Shown here piece by piece: positions 1 to 9,600 of a stretch of DNA of 42,584 bases. The translations under genes and the position numbers were made by a program. Numbering within the stretch: the stretch's first letter is position 1; the number at the start of each line of letters is the position of its first letter. The stretch spans positions 1-42,584 of the forward strand of contig JAKLLS010000013.1 in the NCBI GenBank assembly GCA_022014155.1, given 5' to 3'. The notes under the pieces were generated by a model. It was given only the letters and a program-made list of their open reading frames with translations, was not told the origin of the DNA and did not search any database. Source of the DNA: Marinobacter sp. (GTDB taxonomy: Bacteria; Pseudomonadota; Gammaproteobacteria; Pseudomonadales; Oleiphilaceae).

Positions 1-424
1 TGGCAATCATGAACCCGGCAATCTGACGTTTGGGTTTATCCCCCACGGAACGCAGGGTCAGCAACGCGATCCGCCGGTGAAGGTTCCAGCGTTGCATTGC
101 CAGACCCAGTGTAAAGCCGCCCAGAAACAGGAAGATAATCGGGTTGGCGTAAGGAGCGGTGGCTTCCCTGACCGAGCCCAACCCCAACGCCGGCACCAAT
201 ACGATCGGCAGCAGTGCCGTGGCCGGGATGGGAATGGCTTCCGTGGACCACCAGGTTGCCATGAGCAACATCAGACCGGCTGCCGCCCAGGCAGCGTTGT
301 TCATTCCCTCCGGGGCCGGCAGCACCAGAGTGAGCACCAGAAACAACGGTCCCAGAAACAAGCCGATCAACTGACTTGTCGGCAAACCCTTGTTTTGTTT
401 TTCGCGCTCGGCAGCAGCAGACAT
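1..424 (-). CDS. SLC13/DASS family sodium-dependent anion transporter, N-terminal part
   Basis: The reverse strand reads from an ATG at 424 through about 141 codons and runs off the left edge, so only the N-terminal part is present. After a short charged head (MSAAAEREKQ) come hydrophobic segments typical of the DASS/SLC13 family, including WWSTEAIPIPATALLP and the following NPIIFLFLGGF stretch, which are hallmarks of divalent-anion:sodium symporters (dicarboxylates, sulfate). It would sit in the inner membrane and import an organic acid or sulfate with sodium. The DksA-like gene lies 45 bp upstream on the same strand, so co-transcription is possible. Substrate cannot be told from this fragment. 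Identification of the family is firm. Confidence 0.85.
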   Translation of the reverse strand, partial: MSAAAEREKQNKGLPTSQLIGLFLGPLFLVLTLVLPAPEGMNNAAWAAAGLMLLMATWWSTEAIPIPATALLPIVLVPALGLGSVREATAPYANPIIFLFLGGFTLGLAMQRWNLHRRIALLTLRSVGDKPKRQIAGFMIA

Positions 425-469
425 AACCAGAGTTCCATTAATAGATCATCGATCTTTGCTGCGTGCCGG

Positions 470-790
470 TCAGCCGTCGGCACAATCCACACAAACGGTA
501 GTATAAGGCAGCACCTGAAGCCGGCGCGGATCAATTTCTTCTCCACACCGCTCGCACTCATCTCCCATACCCTGCCGGATTCGCTCCAGCGCATGTTCAA
601 TCTGGGCCAGCTCGGAGCGGGTCTCGGATTCCAGGGAATCCACCACTTCATCGTTCTGGGTCTGTACCGCCTGCTCCTCGAAATCCTTCTCCAGAGCGCC
701 GTCTTCACGGTGCTGGTGAGCCTCAAAGCGTGACAGCCGGGCTTTCAGATCCGCCCGCAGGGTTTCCAACTCGGATTGTCGGTTATTCAT
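470..790 (-). CDS. TraR/DksA family C4 zinc-finger protein
   Basis: 106 residues with a helical, charged N-terminal region (residues 1-75, probable coiled-coil hairpin) and a C-terminal C4 zinc finger: C79-x2-C82 and C100-x2-C103. This is the layout of short DksA/TraR relatives, which reach into the RNA polymerase secondary channel or act as zinc-binding stress proteins. It is much shorter than DksA proper (about 150 residues) and the coiled-coil tip lacks an obvious DxxDxA motif, so a DksA-like transcription role is uncertain. A GGAGG ribosome binding site precedes the ATG at 790. Known family, exact role unknown. Confidence 0.85.
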   Translation of the reverse strand: MNNRQSELETLRADLKARLSRFEAHQHREDGALEKDFEEQAVQTQNDEVVDSLESETRSELAQIEHALERIRQGMGDECERCGEEIDPRRLQVLPYTTVCVDCADG

Positions 791-965
791 CGCGCACCTC
801 CCAAAATAGCCGCCGATGATGTGTCAACATTAGAGGACACAGAGTAAATCATAAGCTGGACTCTGGATTGATGCTTGTCAAAATTGCCGCTCACATTTGA
901 GTATCTCGCCCGATAGCCTGTTATATGTCACTATTTTGCTCTTTCTTACCGGCGGAGCGATTGTC

Positions 966-2330
966 ATGTTTTACACCACCACGGCCGCACTGGCCGTTGC
1001 CCTCATCCTGTTTACCTGGCTTGGCGTGCGGGCAAGATTGGCCGACGGAGGCCTTGATGATTTCGTGACCGCACGGAATACCCAGGGCGCGAGAGCTCTC
1101 GGCCTCAGCTTTCTGGCCTCGGGGATGGGCGGCTGGATCCTGTTTGCACCCCCGGAGGTCGGCGCACTGGTGGGACCGCTGGCGCTGGCGGGTTACGCAC
1201 TCGGCGCCGCCCTGCCGTTCATTGTATTCGCCTTCTGTGGCCCCGCCATTCGTCGGCTTCTACCACAGGGTCGAAGCATTGGAGAGTTTGCACAGGCCTG
1301 CTACGGTAACGGCGTCCGCCGCTATGTATCTCTGATTTCCGTGCTTTATATGCTCTGTTTTGTTACCGCTGAACTCACTGCCATCGGTGCTATTACGTCC
1401 CTGCTCTCAAACGTAAACGGTAATCTGGCAGTTGTGGCCGTGGCTGTGGCAACACTGATCTACACGGCCTGGGGTGGTTTACGGGCAAGCCTCGTGACGG
1501 ACCAATGGCAGGCCTTCTTGCTGATCGCTCTGCTCATCATAGTCGGAGTGGTCGCGATCAATCGTCTGCCCGAGATCAGCCTGGATCATAACCCATCGGT
1601 TCCGGTTGGCAGCGCATTGAGTGTGGCACTCACGCTGGTGATAGCGGTAACTGCGGCCAACCTGTTTCACCAGGGTTATTGGCAACGCTTGTGGTCCGCA
1701 CGTGACACCTCTTCCCTCCAGCGCGGCGCATTCTTCGGAGGCATCATCACCATTGCCGTGGTTGCCCTGGTGGGTTCCATGGGCATCGCAGCGGCCATGA
1801 GCGGAACGGATCTCGGTAATCCACCGATTCCATTCTTCGCCATGCTTTCAGGCGCACCAGCGTGGCTGACCATTCCCGCTCTCGTACTGGCACTGACCCT
1901 GGTCGCCTCCTCGGTGGATACACTGCAGAATGCCCTGGCCTCGCTGGCCGTTACCGAAAAGAAGGGGTTGTCTCTGACCTCCGCCCGCTGGATTACAGTG
2001 TTGCTGATGATTCCCGTGGTGTTGGTAGCGCTGCAGGGCATCTCCGTCCTCCGGCTGTTCCTGATCGCCGACCTGCTGTGTGCAACCGCCGTGATTCCGG
2101 TACTTATGGGGCTGTGGAAAAAAATGTCGACAACCGCAGCCGTAGGTGGAGGGCTGGCGGGACTGGTCGGAGCCATCCTGCCAGGTTGGATCAGCGGTGG
2201 CACCCTGAGCGCCGGCCTGACGGCCGCGAGTTTCCCCGGCGCCATTCCAACCCTACCCCCCTTCCTCGGGGCCTTACTCTGTTCAGTGGCCGTCAGCGTC
2301 ATTCTGGCGGCCCTGGCCGGACGGAAATAG
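966..2330 (+). CDS. Sodium:solute symporter (SSS) family protein
   Basis: Integral membrane protein of about 454 residues with 12-13 hydrophobic segments. The early GLSFLASGMGGWILFAPPE region and the later AWGGLRASLVTDQWQ segment match the SSS (LeuT-fold) family, whose members take up sugars, proline, carboxylates or similar solutes with sodium. I place the start at ATG 966 because GGCGGAG lies about 8 bases upstream and the first helix begins directly after it. An upstream TTG at 897 keeps the frame open but has no ribosome binding site. It precedes an alpha-glucosidase gene, so a sugar is conceivable, but a terminator-like hairpin separates the two and the substrate is not shown. Confidence 0.8.
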   Translation: MFYTTTAALAVALILFTWLGVRARLADGGLDDFVTARNTQGARALGLSFLASGMGGWILFAPPEVGALVGPLALAGYALGAALPFIVFAFCGPAIRRLLPQGRSIGEFAQACYGNGVRRYVSLISVLYMLCFVTAELTAIGAITSLLSNVNGNLAVVAVAVATLIYTAWGGLRASLVTDQWQAFLLIALLIIVGVVAINRLPEISLDHNPSVPVGSALSVALTLVIAVTAANLFHQGYWQRLWSARDTSSLQRGAFFGGIITIAVVALVGSMGIAAAMSGTDLGNPPIPFFAMLSGAPAWLTIPALVLALTLVASSVDTLQNALASLAVTEKKGLSLTSARWITVLLMIPVVLVALQGISVLRLFLIADLLCATAVIPVLMGLWKKMSTTAAVGGGLAGLVGAILPGWISGGTLSAGLTAASFPGAIPTLPPFLGALLCSVAVSVILAALAGRK

Positions 2331-2346
2331 ACGACAAAAACTTCTT

Positions 2347-2370
2347 GGCCTGACCCTTCATAGTCAGGCC
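2347..2370 (+). terminator. Hairpin after the SSS symporter gene
   Basis: A perfect 8-bp inverted repeat, GGCCTGAC at 2347-2354 and GTCAGGCC at 2363-2370 with an 8-base loop, lies 17 bp after the symporter stop. It is followed by a pyrimidine-rich C/T run rather than a clean T tract, so termination is plausible but may be weak. Confidence 0.5.
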
Positions 2371-2508
2371 TCCCCCTCCTACGCCCCCCTCCTCCCCCCA
2401 TCTACGCCAACAAAAACTCGGGCAGGAGGATGAATGGTTGCCATCACCAACGCACTATGACTTCAGGGTAAAAAACAAGATTCACCACCAGAGTGTAAGC
2501 GAGGCAAC

Positions 2509-4119
2509 ATGATCAAAAACCCTGACTGGTGGCGCGGCGCCGTCATCTATCAAGTGTATCCACGCAGTTTTTATGATTCGAATGGCGACGGGATCGGCGA
2601 TTTGCCGGGTGTCACCGCCAAGCTGGATTACATTGCCAGCCTGAACGTGGATGCGATCTGGCTGTCACCGTTTTTTACATCGCCAATGAAAGACTTTGGC
2701 TATGACGTCGCCGACTACCGCAATGTGGACCCCATATTCGGCACCCTGAGCGATTTCGATACCCTGATTGCCGAGGCCCACACACGGGGACTTCGCATCA
2801 TGATTGATCAGGTGCTCAGCCATTCCTCGGACCAGCATCCCTGGTTTGTCGAGAGCCGCGCAAGTCGCAGCAATCCGAAAGCCGACTGGTATGTTTGGGC
2901 AGACCCGAAAGAAGATGGCACCGTACCAAACAACTGGCTGTCGGTATTTGGCGGTCCAGCCTGGACCTGGGACAGTCGTCGCAAGCAGTATTATCTGCAT
3001 AACTTCCTTACCAGCCAGCCCGATCTGAACTTCCACAACCCGGAGGTTCAGGAACAGGTTCTTTCCGATGTGCAGTTCTGGCTTGACCGTGGCGTCGATG
3101 GATTCCGCCTGGATGCGATCAATTTCTGCTTCCATGACCGCAAACTGAGAGACAACTCGCCTAGCAGCACCGTGGCCGAAGGCTCCATCGGGGTTCGCAA
3201 GGAGAACCCCTACGCGTACCAGTTGCATCAGTTCGACAAAACACAGCCGGAGAATATTGCCTTTCTCAAACGGCTCCGGTCCCTGCTTGACCAGTATCCC
3301 GGCACCACCACCGTTGGTGAAATCGGCGATGACAACTCGCTGCAAACCATGGCGGATTACACCAGCGGCGGTGACAAGCTGCACATGGCCTATTCATTCG
3401 ACCTGCTGACTGAACAATACGGTGCGGACTTTTTCCGTAAAACCGTCAACACCATTGAAGACAAGCTCACTGATGGCTGGCCCTGCTGGGCAATTGGCAA
3501 CCATGATGTGACCAGGGTTGCAACCCGCTGGGAAGCCAAATCTGAACAGCAGCTCAAGGCCTACATGGCCATGCTTCTGACGCTGCGCGGCAGCGTTTGC
3601 ATCTATCAGGGCGAGGAACTGGGGCTGGCCGAAGCCGAACTGGCCTATGAGGATCTGGTAGACCCGTATGGCATCACCTTCTGGCCGGAATATAAAGGTC
3701 GTGACGGATGCCGCACACCAATGGTGTGGCACCACAAGGAAAGCCATGGCGGCTTTTCCGATGCGCGCCCATGGCTGCCGGTTTATGATGATCATTATGG
3801 TGCCGCTGTCGCCGTCCAGCAGGATGCAGACAATTCGGTACTGGAAGCCTATCGTGCCTTTCTCGCGTGGCGTCGGGAGCAACCGATACTGCTCAAGGGC
3901 GACATCCGCTTTCACAAAGCACCGAAAAACACCCTTGTCTACTCTCGCAGCTACGAGGGGAAAACCTTGCTGATTGCCCTCAATCTAAGCGATCGGCCGG
4001 TCACTCTGAAATTGCCGAAAACGACGCCCCTGGCCGGCACACCGGACTTTGTCGGTGGCCAGTGGCATGGACAGGAACTGCAACTTGAGGCCTGGGGCGT
4101 AGACATCGCCCAGGGCTGA
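2509..4119 (+). CDS. Alpha-glucosidase, glycoside hydrolase family 13 (oligo-alpha-glucosidase)
   Basis: A 536-residue cytoplasmic GH13 enzyme (no signal peptide) that would release glucose from maltose and short maltooligosaccharides. The (beta/alpha)8 barrel is complete: YQVYPRSF near the start, the nucleophile D202 in GFRLDAINF, the acid/base E271 in TVGEIGDD and D333 in GNHDV. These positions are the same as those published for the Halomonas sp. H11 alpha-glucosidase (D202, E271, D333), which it resembles closely throughout. The start has a GCGAGG ribosome site. It is followed after 37 bp by the MalK-type ATPase gene, so the two probably form an operon that imports and cleaves maltodextrins. 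An oligo-1,6-glucosidase specificity cannot be excluded. Confidence 0.93.
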   Translation: MIKNPDWWRGAVIYQVYPRSFYDSNGDGIGDLPGVTAKLDYIASLNVDAIWLSPFFTSPMKDFGYDVADYRNVDPIFGTLSDFDTLIAEAHTRGLRIMIDQVLSHSSDQHPWFVESRASRSNPKADWYVWADPKEDGTVPNNWLSVFGGPAWTWDSRRKQYYLHNFLTSQPDLNFHNPEVQEQVLSDVQFWLDRGVDGFRLDAINFCFHDRKLRDNSPSSTVAEGSIGVRKENPYAYQLHQFDKTQPENIAFLKRLRSLLDQYPGTTTVGEIGDDNSLQTMADYTSGGDKLHMAYSFDLLTEQYGADFFRKTVNTIEDKLTDGWPCWAIGNHDVTRVATRWEAKSEQQLKAYMAMLLTLRGSVCIYQGEELGLAEAELAYEDLVDPYGITFWPEYKGRDGCRTPMVWHHKESHGGFSDARPWLPVYDDHYGAAVAVQQDADNSVLEAYRAFLAWRREQPILLKGDIRFHKAPKNTLVYSRSYEGKTLLIALNLSDRPVTLKLPKTTPLAGTPDFVGGQWHGQELQLEAWGVDIAQG

Positions 4120-4156
4120 GATAGCATTACACAGATCAAACAAGAAGAGGCTAGTT

Positions 4157-5272
4157 ATGGCCAGCGTAACCTTACGCAACATCTGCAAGAGTTATGACGA
4201 GACCCAGGTTACACGTAACGTGAACCTGGATATTGAAGACGGTGAATTTGTGGTCTTTGTCGGCCCATCCGGCTGTGGAAAATCCACTTTGCTGCGCATG
4301 ATCGCCGGGCTGGAGGACATCACGTCCGGTGACATGTACATCGGCAACAACCGGGTAAACAACCTGCCACCCAAGGAGCGGGAAGTGGGCATGGTTTTCC
4401 AGTCCTACGCGCTCTACCCTCACATGGACGTAGCGGAGAACATGGCATTTGGTCTGAAACTCGCCAAGACCAATAAGGCTGAAATTTACCGCCGGGTCGA
4501 GGATGCCGCAAACCTGCTGCAGTTGGACAAACTGCTGGAACGCAGGCCCAAGGACCTGTCCGGCGGCCAACGCCAAAGGGTTGCCATCGGTCGCACCATT
4601 GTTCGCGAGCCAGCGGTATTCCTGTTTGATGAGCCGCTGTCCAACCTTGATGCGTCATTGCGCGTACAAATGCGTATCGAGATTTCCCGGCTGCACAAAC
4701 GCCTTGGCGCCACCATGATCTACGTGACCCACGACCAGGTGGAAGCCATGACCATGGCAGACAAGATCGTGGCCCTGGACAACGGTGCCATCGCCCAGGT
4801 CGGTAAACCCATGGAGCTCTACCACTACCCCGCAACACGTTTTGTTGCCGGCTTTATCGGCTCCCCGAAGATGAACTTCATCGACTGTACGGTCGCATCC
4901 GCAAGCAGCCAGTCAGCAACCATTGTGATGCCTGGCAACCACCGCCTGGAGCTGCCGGTAAACGGTTCAGAACTCACCGAGGGCGAAACAGTTACCCTGG
5001 GTATCCGCCCTGAGCATCTGAGCGAAAACCAAGAGGCGGATATGTACCTGGAGGGCGAAGTTCACGTGGTCGAACGCCTTGGTTACCAGACTCTGGTGCA
5101 CCTGGTCATGAACAATGTGGAAGGCGTCATCACGATGCGTACCGATGGCGGCAATCCGGTACAGGAAGGCACTCCGGTGACCCTGGGAATGAATGCCAAC
5201 AAATGCCACCTGTTCCGTCAGGATGGCAGTGCCTGCCCTCGCCTCTTCCAGGAACCCTGCATCGATTTCTGA
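4157..5272 (+). CDS. malK: Maltose/maltodextrin-type ABC transporter ATPase (MalK/UgpC family)
   Basis: 371 residues with all nucleotide-binding motifs: Walker [10 protein letters not shown] (36-44), Q-loop in [12 protein letters not shown], signature LSGGQRQR (134-141), Walker B with [12 protein letters not shown] (155-166) and the switch H192 in [11 protein letters not shown]. The C-terminal third is the TOBE regulatory region found in MalK, MsmX and UgpC. It would energise MalF and MalG at the inner membrane. The genes for its likely partners are transcribed towards it from the opposite strand. Because ATPases of this family are often shared between several sugar transporters, it may serve more than maltose. 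Confidence 0.9.
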   Translation: MASVTLRNICKSYDETQVTRNVNLDIEDGEFVVFVGPSGCGKSTLLRMIAGLEDITSGDMYIGNNRVNNLPPKEREVGMVFQSYALYPHMDVAENMAFGLKLAKTNKAEIYRRVEDAANLLQLDKLLERRPKDLSGGQRQRVAIGRTIVREPAVFLFDEPLSNLDASLRVQMRIEISRLHKRLGATMIYVTHDQVEAMTMADKIVALDNGAIAQVGKPMELYHYPATRFVAGFIGSPKMNFIDCTVASASSQSATIVMPGNHRLELPVNGSELTEGETVTLGIRPEHLSENQEADMYLEGEVHVVERLGYQTLVHLVMNNVEGVITMRTDGGNPVQEGTPVTLGMNANKCHLFRQDGSACPRLFQEPCIDF

Positions 5273-5293
5273 TCCGCCCTGAAATCCCCCCGG

Positions 5294-5314
5294 GGGGCCG
5301 ATTCCGGCCCCTTT
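5294..5314 (+). terminator. Rho-independent terminator after malK (first hairpin)
   Basis: GGGGCCG (5294-5300), loop ATTC, CGGCCCC (5305-5311), then TTT. It lies 22 bp after the malK stop. The T run is short, so the stronger hairpin at 5355-5388 probably does most of the work. Confidence 0.6.
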
Positions 5315-5354
5315 CCAATTCGATCTGTCGTTGCCCTTAACAGGGTTACCCTTT

Positions 5355-5388
5355 GGGCCGGTTCCGTCACGTACCGGCCCCTTTTTTT
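5355..5388 (+). terminator. Strong rho-independent terminator of the alpha-glucosidase-malK operon
   Basis: GGGCCGGT (5355-5362) pairs with ACCGGCCC (5373-5380) across a 10-base loop and is followed by C and seven T residues (5381-5388). This is a textbook intrinsic terminator in the rightward direction. The gene-free stretch 5273-5579 holds this, the hairpin at 5294 and the leftward terminator at 5431-5470; I see nothing else in it. Confidence 0.85.
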
Positions 5389-5430
5389 CCAACTCCCGAA
5401 TACCCATTAGATTTACAGACAGGCAAAACC

Positions 5431-5470
5431 AAAAAAGCCCGGTCAGTAGGGGGGATTCAGCCTGACCGGG
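5431..5470 (-). terminator. Rho-independent terminator of the malEFG operon
   Basis: Inverted repeat CCCGGTCAG (5438-5446) and CTGACCGGG (5462-5470), followed on the reverse strand by G/C and six T residues (complement of 5431-5436). It lies about 110 bp downstream of the malG stop and would end leftward transcription. Confidence 0.85.
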
Positions 5471-5579
5471 TCGCGAAAGTTAACGCTGGAAGACGCAGAG
5501 ATCGCGGAAAGGCCGTGCGGGATCTTCCGTCACGGCCTGGGAGAGAGACTTCAGAGAAGCCAGGAGAACAACGAGGGCG

Positions 5580-6470
5580 TCATCCCTTGACGCCACCGGC
5601 GGTCAGACCGCCCACAATCCATTTCTGGCAGTAGAGGAAAATCAAGGTAATAGGAAGGCCGGATAGCACCGCCGCCGCGGCGAAATCGCCCCACAAATAG
5701 TTTTGCTCATAGAGATACTGCTGTGCACCTACGGCCAGAGTCAGCTTGTCCGTATCAACCAGCAGTACCGACGCCATTGGGTACTCCATGATGGTCATGA
5801 TAAACGCCAGGATGAACACCACCACCAGGATCGGCACGGACAACGGCAGCAGTATATAGCGGAACGCCTGCCAGGTGGTTGCCCCGTCCACAATGGCCGC
5901 CTCCTCCAGGGAGCGGTCGATGGAATCGAAGTAGCCTTTGATCGTCCAGATATGCAGCGCCATGCCCCCCAGGGAAGCAACGATCACCGCCCCATGGGTG
6001 TTGAGCCCCAGCCAGCCGACGTGATTGCCTATCTTGTCAAACAGGGCATACAGCGCCACCAGCGACAATACCGGTGGAAACATCTGGAAGATCAGCATGG
6101 ACTTGAGCACAAAGCCCTTGCCGGCAAACCGCATACGGGCGAAGGCATAGGCACTGGTGGTGGACAGCGCCAGGATCAGCACCGCCGAAACCACGGCTAT
6201 CTTGATGGAGTTCCACAGCCACAATAGCACCGGGAACGGGGGCTGAGTTACCGTGCCATCCTCCCCTGTGTAGGGGATGCCGAGCGCCAGATACCAATGC
6301 TCCAGCGAAGGATTCTCCGGCAGCAGGCTGCCGGACGCGAAGTTCCCACTGCGGAAGGAGATGGAAATCACCATCAGCAGTGGGAAGAGAATGATCACAA
6401 TGAAACCGAGCATGCCCAGATGGGATGCCAGAACGCGATACTTGGTGGAGCGGGGTTGAACCATCGCCAT
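5580..6470 (-). CDS. malG: Maltose/maltodextrin ABC transporter permease MalG
   Basis: 296 residues with six hydrophobic segments and the permease EAA loop ([20 protein letters not shown]) that docks on MalK. Length equals that of E. coli MalG (296 residues) and the N-terminal segment followed by the periplasmic [14 protein letters not shown] region fits MalG. The ATG at 6470 has an AAGGAG site and starts 10 bp after malF ends, so translation is probably linked. With MalF it forms the transmembrane channel that receives maltodextrins from MalE. Confidence 0.93.
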   Translation of the reverse strand: MAMVQPRSTKYRVLASHLGMLGFIVIILFPLLMVISISFRSGNFASGSLLPENPSLEHWYLALGIPYTGEDGTVTQPPFPVLLWLWNSIKIAVVSAVLILALSTTSAYAFARMRFAGKGFVLKSMLIFQMFPPVLSLVALYALFDKIGNHVGWLGLNTHGAVIVASLGGMALHIWTIKGYFDSIDRSLEEAAIVDGATTWQAFRYILLPLSVPILVVVFILAFIMTIMEYPMASVLLVDTDKLTLAVGAQQYLYEQNYLWGDFAAAAVLSGLPITLIFLYCQKWIVGGLTAGGVKG

Positions 6471-6480
6471 GGGTAGCTCC

Positions 6481-8022
6481 TTATACTTTGACTTTGGACA
6501 GTTTCAGGTTGATCAGCGACAGGGCGCCAACCACCAGGAAGATGGCTGTGGCGATGGCAGCCGCCAGGCCAAAGTTCTGTCCGGAATCCTGGAACGCAAT
6601 GCGGTAGGTGTAACTCACCAGCAGGTCTGTGGTACCTGCGGGTGTGCTGGCGCCGATAATATCGGGCGCACCACCGGTCAACAGGGCGATCAGGACGAAG
6701 TTGTTGAAATTGAACGCGAAGCTTGCGATCAACAGTGGCATCAGCGGCTTGATAATCAGCGGCAGAGTGACATTGAACAGGTTGTTCACCGGCCCTGCCC
6801 CATCCATCGCGGATGCCTCATAAAGATCCCGTGGAATCGCCTGCAGCAAGCCCATACAGAGCAACATCATGTAGGGATAGCCAAGCCAGGTATTCACGAT
6901 CAGGATCATGGTGCGGGCGAGCGCCGGGTCGCTGAACCAGTCTGGACGCATCCCGAACAGGCCTTCCAGCACCAGGTTGATTTCACCGAAGTTCTGATTG
7001 AACAGACCCTTGAACACCAGGATTGAAATGAAGGCCGGCACGGCATAAGGCAGGATCAGCATGGTGCGATAGAAGCCTTTGCCCCGGATCTGATCCCACT
7101 GCAGCAGGTTCGCCAGCAGCAACCCAAGTGCCAGGGTAAACACTACCGTCGCCACCGCAAAGGACAGCGTCCAAACGAAGATCTCAAAAAATGGCCCGCG
7201 AATAGTAGGGTCAGATACCACCTTCAGGTAGTTATCCCAACCAATATTCACCGTCCAGCCCGGTGACAGACTGTCACCATCGGCGCTGCGATAAAAGCCG
7301 GTGTCGTGATCCGGGAAATAGGTTACGTCCGTCTGGTTATTGGTAATACTGCCGTTATCGTGCAGTGTGTACTGGTCATGAATCGCGGCGAATGAACGCA
7401 GGCTGGCCATGCTCAGCTCGCGCCCGTCTTCGGTCAGCAGGTTCAGACTGCCCAGATTCGAACGAAGCTGGATGATATCCCGCATAGCCAGAGATTCACC
7501 TGCCGGCCTCTTTGAGGCGGGCAGCGCAGGCACACTTGCTTCCGAGCCGTCCAGTTCCAGGGGGGGCGTGACCAGGTCCTGGTGCTCTCCCTCCAGGTAA
7601 ACCACATACCCGGCATCGGTTTGGTAAAGACCGTAATCATAGCGGATGGAATCGGACTGATAGGTCCTATCCATCAGGTTATCCTGCACTTGCTCGAAGC
7701 TCAGGAGATTACTGGCGCTGTAATTGGTAAAACCAATGCCAACGGTGTACATCAGTGGGAAAATAACAAACAGCCCCATGCCGGCAATGGCAGGAAAGAT
7801 GTAGCGGTGGGCGTATAGCTTCTTATGAACGAAGACAAATACCGCTGATGCGGTCAGCACCAGGAACAGCATCGCAAACACAAATTCCTGCTGGGCATAA
7901 AGCGCCAGTATCAGGTAGAGCGCCATTCCCACCAGCGCGGCCAGAACGCCCCACTTTAGAATTATTCGCATCATTGGAAGTCTGCTTTCGGGTCCGTAGG
8001 AGGACAGGGATTCCGTTATCAT
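6481..8022 (-). CDS. malF: Maltose/maltodextrin ABC transporter permease MalF
   Basis: About 513 residues, close to E. coli MalF (514). The N-terminal helices are followed by a large periplasmic insertion, the P2 domain characteristic of enterobacterial-type MalF, roughly between residues 85 and 260, then the core helices with the EAA loop [16 protein letters not shown]. The long P2 loop separates MalF from shorter sugar permeases. I prefer ATG 8022; an in-frame GTG at 8052 would add ten residues, and an ATG pair further in would shorten the head. None has a strong ribosome site. It lies between malE and malG in a single leftward operon. Confidence 0.9.
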   Translation of the reverse strand: MITESLSSYGPESRLPMMRIILKWGVLAALVGMALYLILALYAQQEFVFAMLFLVLTASAVFVFVHKKLYAHRYIFPAIAGMGLFVIFPLMYTVGIGFTNYSASNLLSFEQVQDNLMDRTYQSDSIRYDYGLYQTDAGYVVYLEGEHQDLVTPPLELDGSEASVPALPASKRPAGESLAMRDIIQLRSNLGSLNLLTEDGRELSMASLRSFAAIHDQYTLHDNGSITNNQTDVTYFPDHDTGFYRSADGDSLSPGWTVNIGWDNYLKVVSDPTIRGPFFEIFVWTLSFAVATVVFTLALGLLLANLLQWDQIRGKGFYRTMLILPYAVPAFISILVFKGLFNQNFGEINLVLEGLFGMRPDWFSDPALARTMILIVNTWLGYPYMMLLCMGLLQAIPRDLYEASAMDGAGPVNNLFNVTLPLIIKPLMPLLIASFAFNFNNFVLIALLTGGAPDIIGASTPAGTTDLLVSYTYRIAFQDSGQNFGLAAAIATAIFLVVGALSLINLKLSKVKV

Positions 8023-8138
8023 TGTAGTCAGCCCGTTTAAAGCCGTCGCCACAATCAGCGGCGGCAGATTTTCAACAACAGGTCAGCACAACCCGAAACG
8101 CCGCCAGCCCGATGGCGGACGACGCTTCCGGCGCCACA

Positions 8139-9338
8139 TTATCGGGTAATGCGCTGTGCTGCGGAGTTCAGGGCATCCTCAACGGATTGTCTTCCAGAAG
8201 TGATGTTCTGCAGAGCTGGCCCCATGGATGACCAGAACGCGCCCATGGCGGGCACACTCGGCATAGGCTCACCCAGTTCGGCGTTCTCGAAGGTTGCAGC
8301 GATGTTGGGGTCAGACGACAGTTCGTCCATGAATTCCTTGTTGGCAACGGCACCCAGGGGCACGTCGTCATTCACCATTTTCAGTCCCTTGACCGACAGC
8401 GCGTAGCTCTCCAGGAACTCAACGGCCAGGTCCTTGTTCGGACTTGCGGAATTCAGCGTTGCCGCCATGACACCCACCATCGGCTTGCTTGGCTGGCCGT
8501 CAACGGTCGGCAGGGTAGTAACACCAAAATTGATACCGCTTTTCTTCAGGTTACCCCAGGCCCAGGGACCATTGATCATCATGGCGACCTCGCCCTTATT
8601 GAAACCGGACTCCATGGCGCTGTAGTCGGCACCGCGAGGCATTACGCCCTCTTCGATCAGGGTTGCAAGCATGTTGCCCCCTTTCAAGGCACCTTCGTTA
8701 TTCACGCCGGTGTCCTTTACGTCATAGCTACCGTCTCCGTTCCGGGCGAAGATATAGCCTCCGGCCGCGGCAACCATCGGCCATGTGAAATAGGTGTTGT
8801 TGTAGTCCCACAAAATGGCGCGTTTACCATCTTCCGCCAGTTTCTTGTGAATAGCTGGAATGTCCTCAAATGCCTTAGGCGGCTCCGGAATCAGATCCTT
8901 GTTGTAGATCAGGCCGATGGACTCAATGGCCATCGGGTAACCGTACATCTTGCCGTCGACCGTCACCGCATCCCAGGTAAAATCGAAGTTGGCGTCGATA
9001 ACGCTCTGTGATGGCTTAACTTCAGAGATAATGCCGCTCTGGGCCCATTCACCAAACCGGTCGTGAGCCCAGATAAAGATATCCGGGCCATTACCGGTGG
9101 CTGCAGACTGCTGGAACTTGTCAGTGGCGCTGTCAGGGTGCGCAACTTCAACGGGGATGCCGGTTTCCTCGGTAAACCAGTTTCCAACTTCCTGCAGGCC
9201 GTCATAGCCCTTGTCACCGTTAATCCAGATCAGGAGCTTGCCCTCATCTATATCGGCATGGGCGGGGGCAGGCAGACCAAAGGTTGCTGCAACAATGGAA
9301 GCGGCGAGCGTGCTGCGGATAAAAGTTCGACGATTCAT
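8139..9338 (-). CDS. malE: Periplasmic maltose/maltodextrin-binding protein MalE
   Basis: 399 residues matching Mal[16 protein letters not shown] at the mature N terminus, then [19 protein letters not shown] and [18 protein letters not shown], and the [18 protein letters not shown] strand. The signal peptide (about residues 1-28, cut after AHA) contains the twin-arginine-like NRRTFIRS, which differs from the Sec signal of E. coli MalE. The protein captures maltodextrins made by the nearby lipoprotein amylase and delivers them to MalFG. It is the first gene of the leftward malEFG operon, 86 bp or more upstream of malF, with AGAGGA before the start. Confidence 0.93.
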   Translation of the reverse strand: MNRRTFIRSTLAASIVAATFGLPAPAHADIDEGKLLIWINGDKGYDGLQEVGNWFTEETGIPVEVAHPDSATDKFQQSAATGNGPDIFIWAHDRFGEWAQSGIISEVKPSQSVIDANFDFTWDAVTVDGKMYGYPMAIESIGLIYNKDLIPEPPKAFEDIPAIHKKLAEDGKRAILWDYNNTYFTWPMVAAAGGYIFARNGDGSYDVKDTGVNNEGALKGGNMLATLIEEGVMPRGADYSAMESGFNKGEVAMMINGPWAWGNLKKSGINFGVTTLPTVDGQPSKPMVGVMAATLNSASPNKDLAVEFLESYALSVKGLKMVNDDVPLGAVANKEFMDELSSDPNIAATFENAELGEPMPSVPAMGAFWSSMGPALQNITSGRQSVEDALNSAAQRITR

Positions 9339-9412
9339 CAGGTAATTCCTCTGCTTGTACTTGCCTTATTCTTGTTGTCCGTCCTCGCATGAGGTTGGCC
9401 GGACGGGCTTAA

Positions 9413-9431
9413 CGCAAATCTTTCTATTGCG
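9413..9431. promoter_or_regulatory. Dyad in the malE-amylase divergent promoter region
   Basis: The 262-bp region 9339-9600 between the divergent malE and amylase genes must carry both promoters. It contains CGCAA (9413-9417), nine bases, TTGCG (9427-9431), a symmetric site suited to a dimeric repressor such as a LacI-family regulator. No such regulator gene is in the window. Assignment is a guess from symmetry and position only. Confidence 0.3.
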
Positions 9432-9600
9432 AGTAACCCAACTGTGTTGCAATTTGCCGTCGCTGGCATCAGCCCTGATTTCATTCCCTTAGGCGTAGAA
9501 CGGGGGAGTAGTGAGGCGTAGTGAATTCCGCCTACCACCCACCCTCCGGGTCTGGTTTGATTACGGTACGACAACAATAAATGGAACCGGAGCCCATTGC

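Noticed and set aside
2425..2433. GGAGGA/GGATGA hits resembling MalT boxes upstream of the alpha-glucosidase gene
   Set aside because: The motif is too short and common, is not repeated with MalT-like spacing, and no MalT gene is present.
2430..2471. Tiny 13-codon frame with AGGAGG before the alpha-glucosidase gene
   Set aside because: The AGGAGG overlaps the ATG too closely to act as a ribosome site, and the peptide has no recognisable features.
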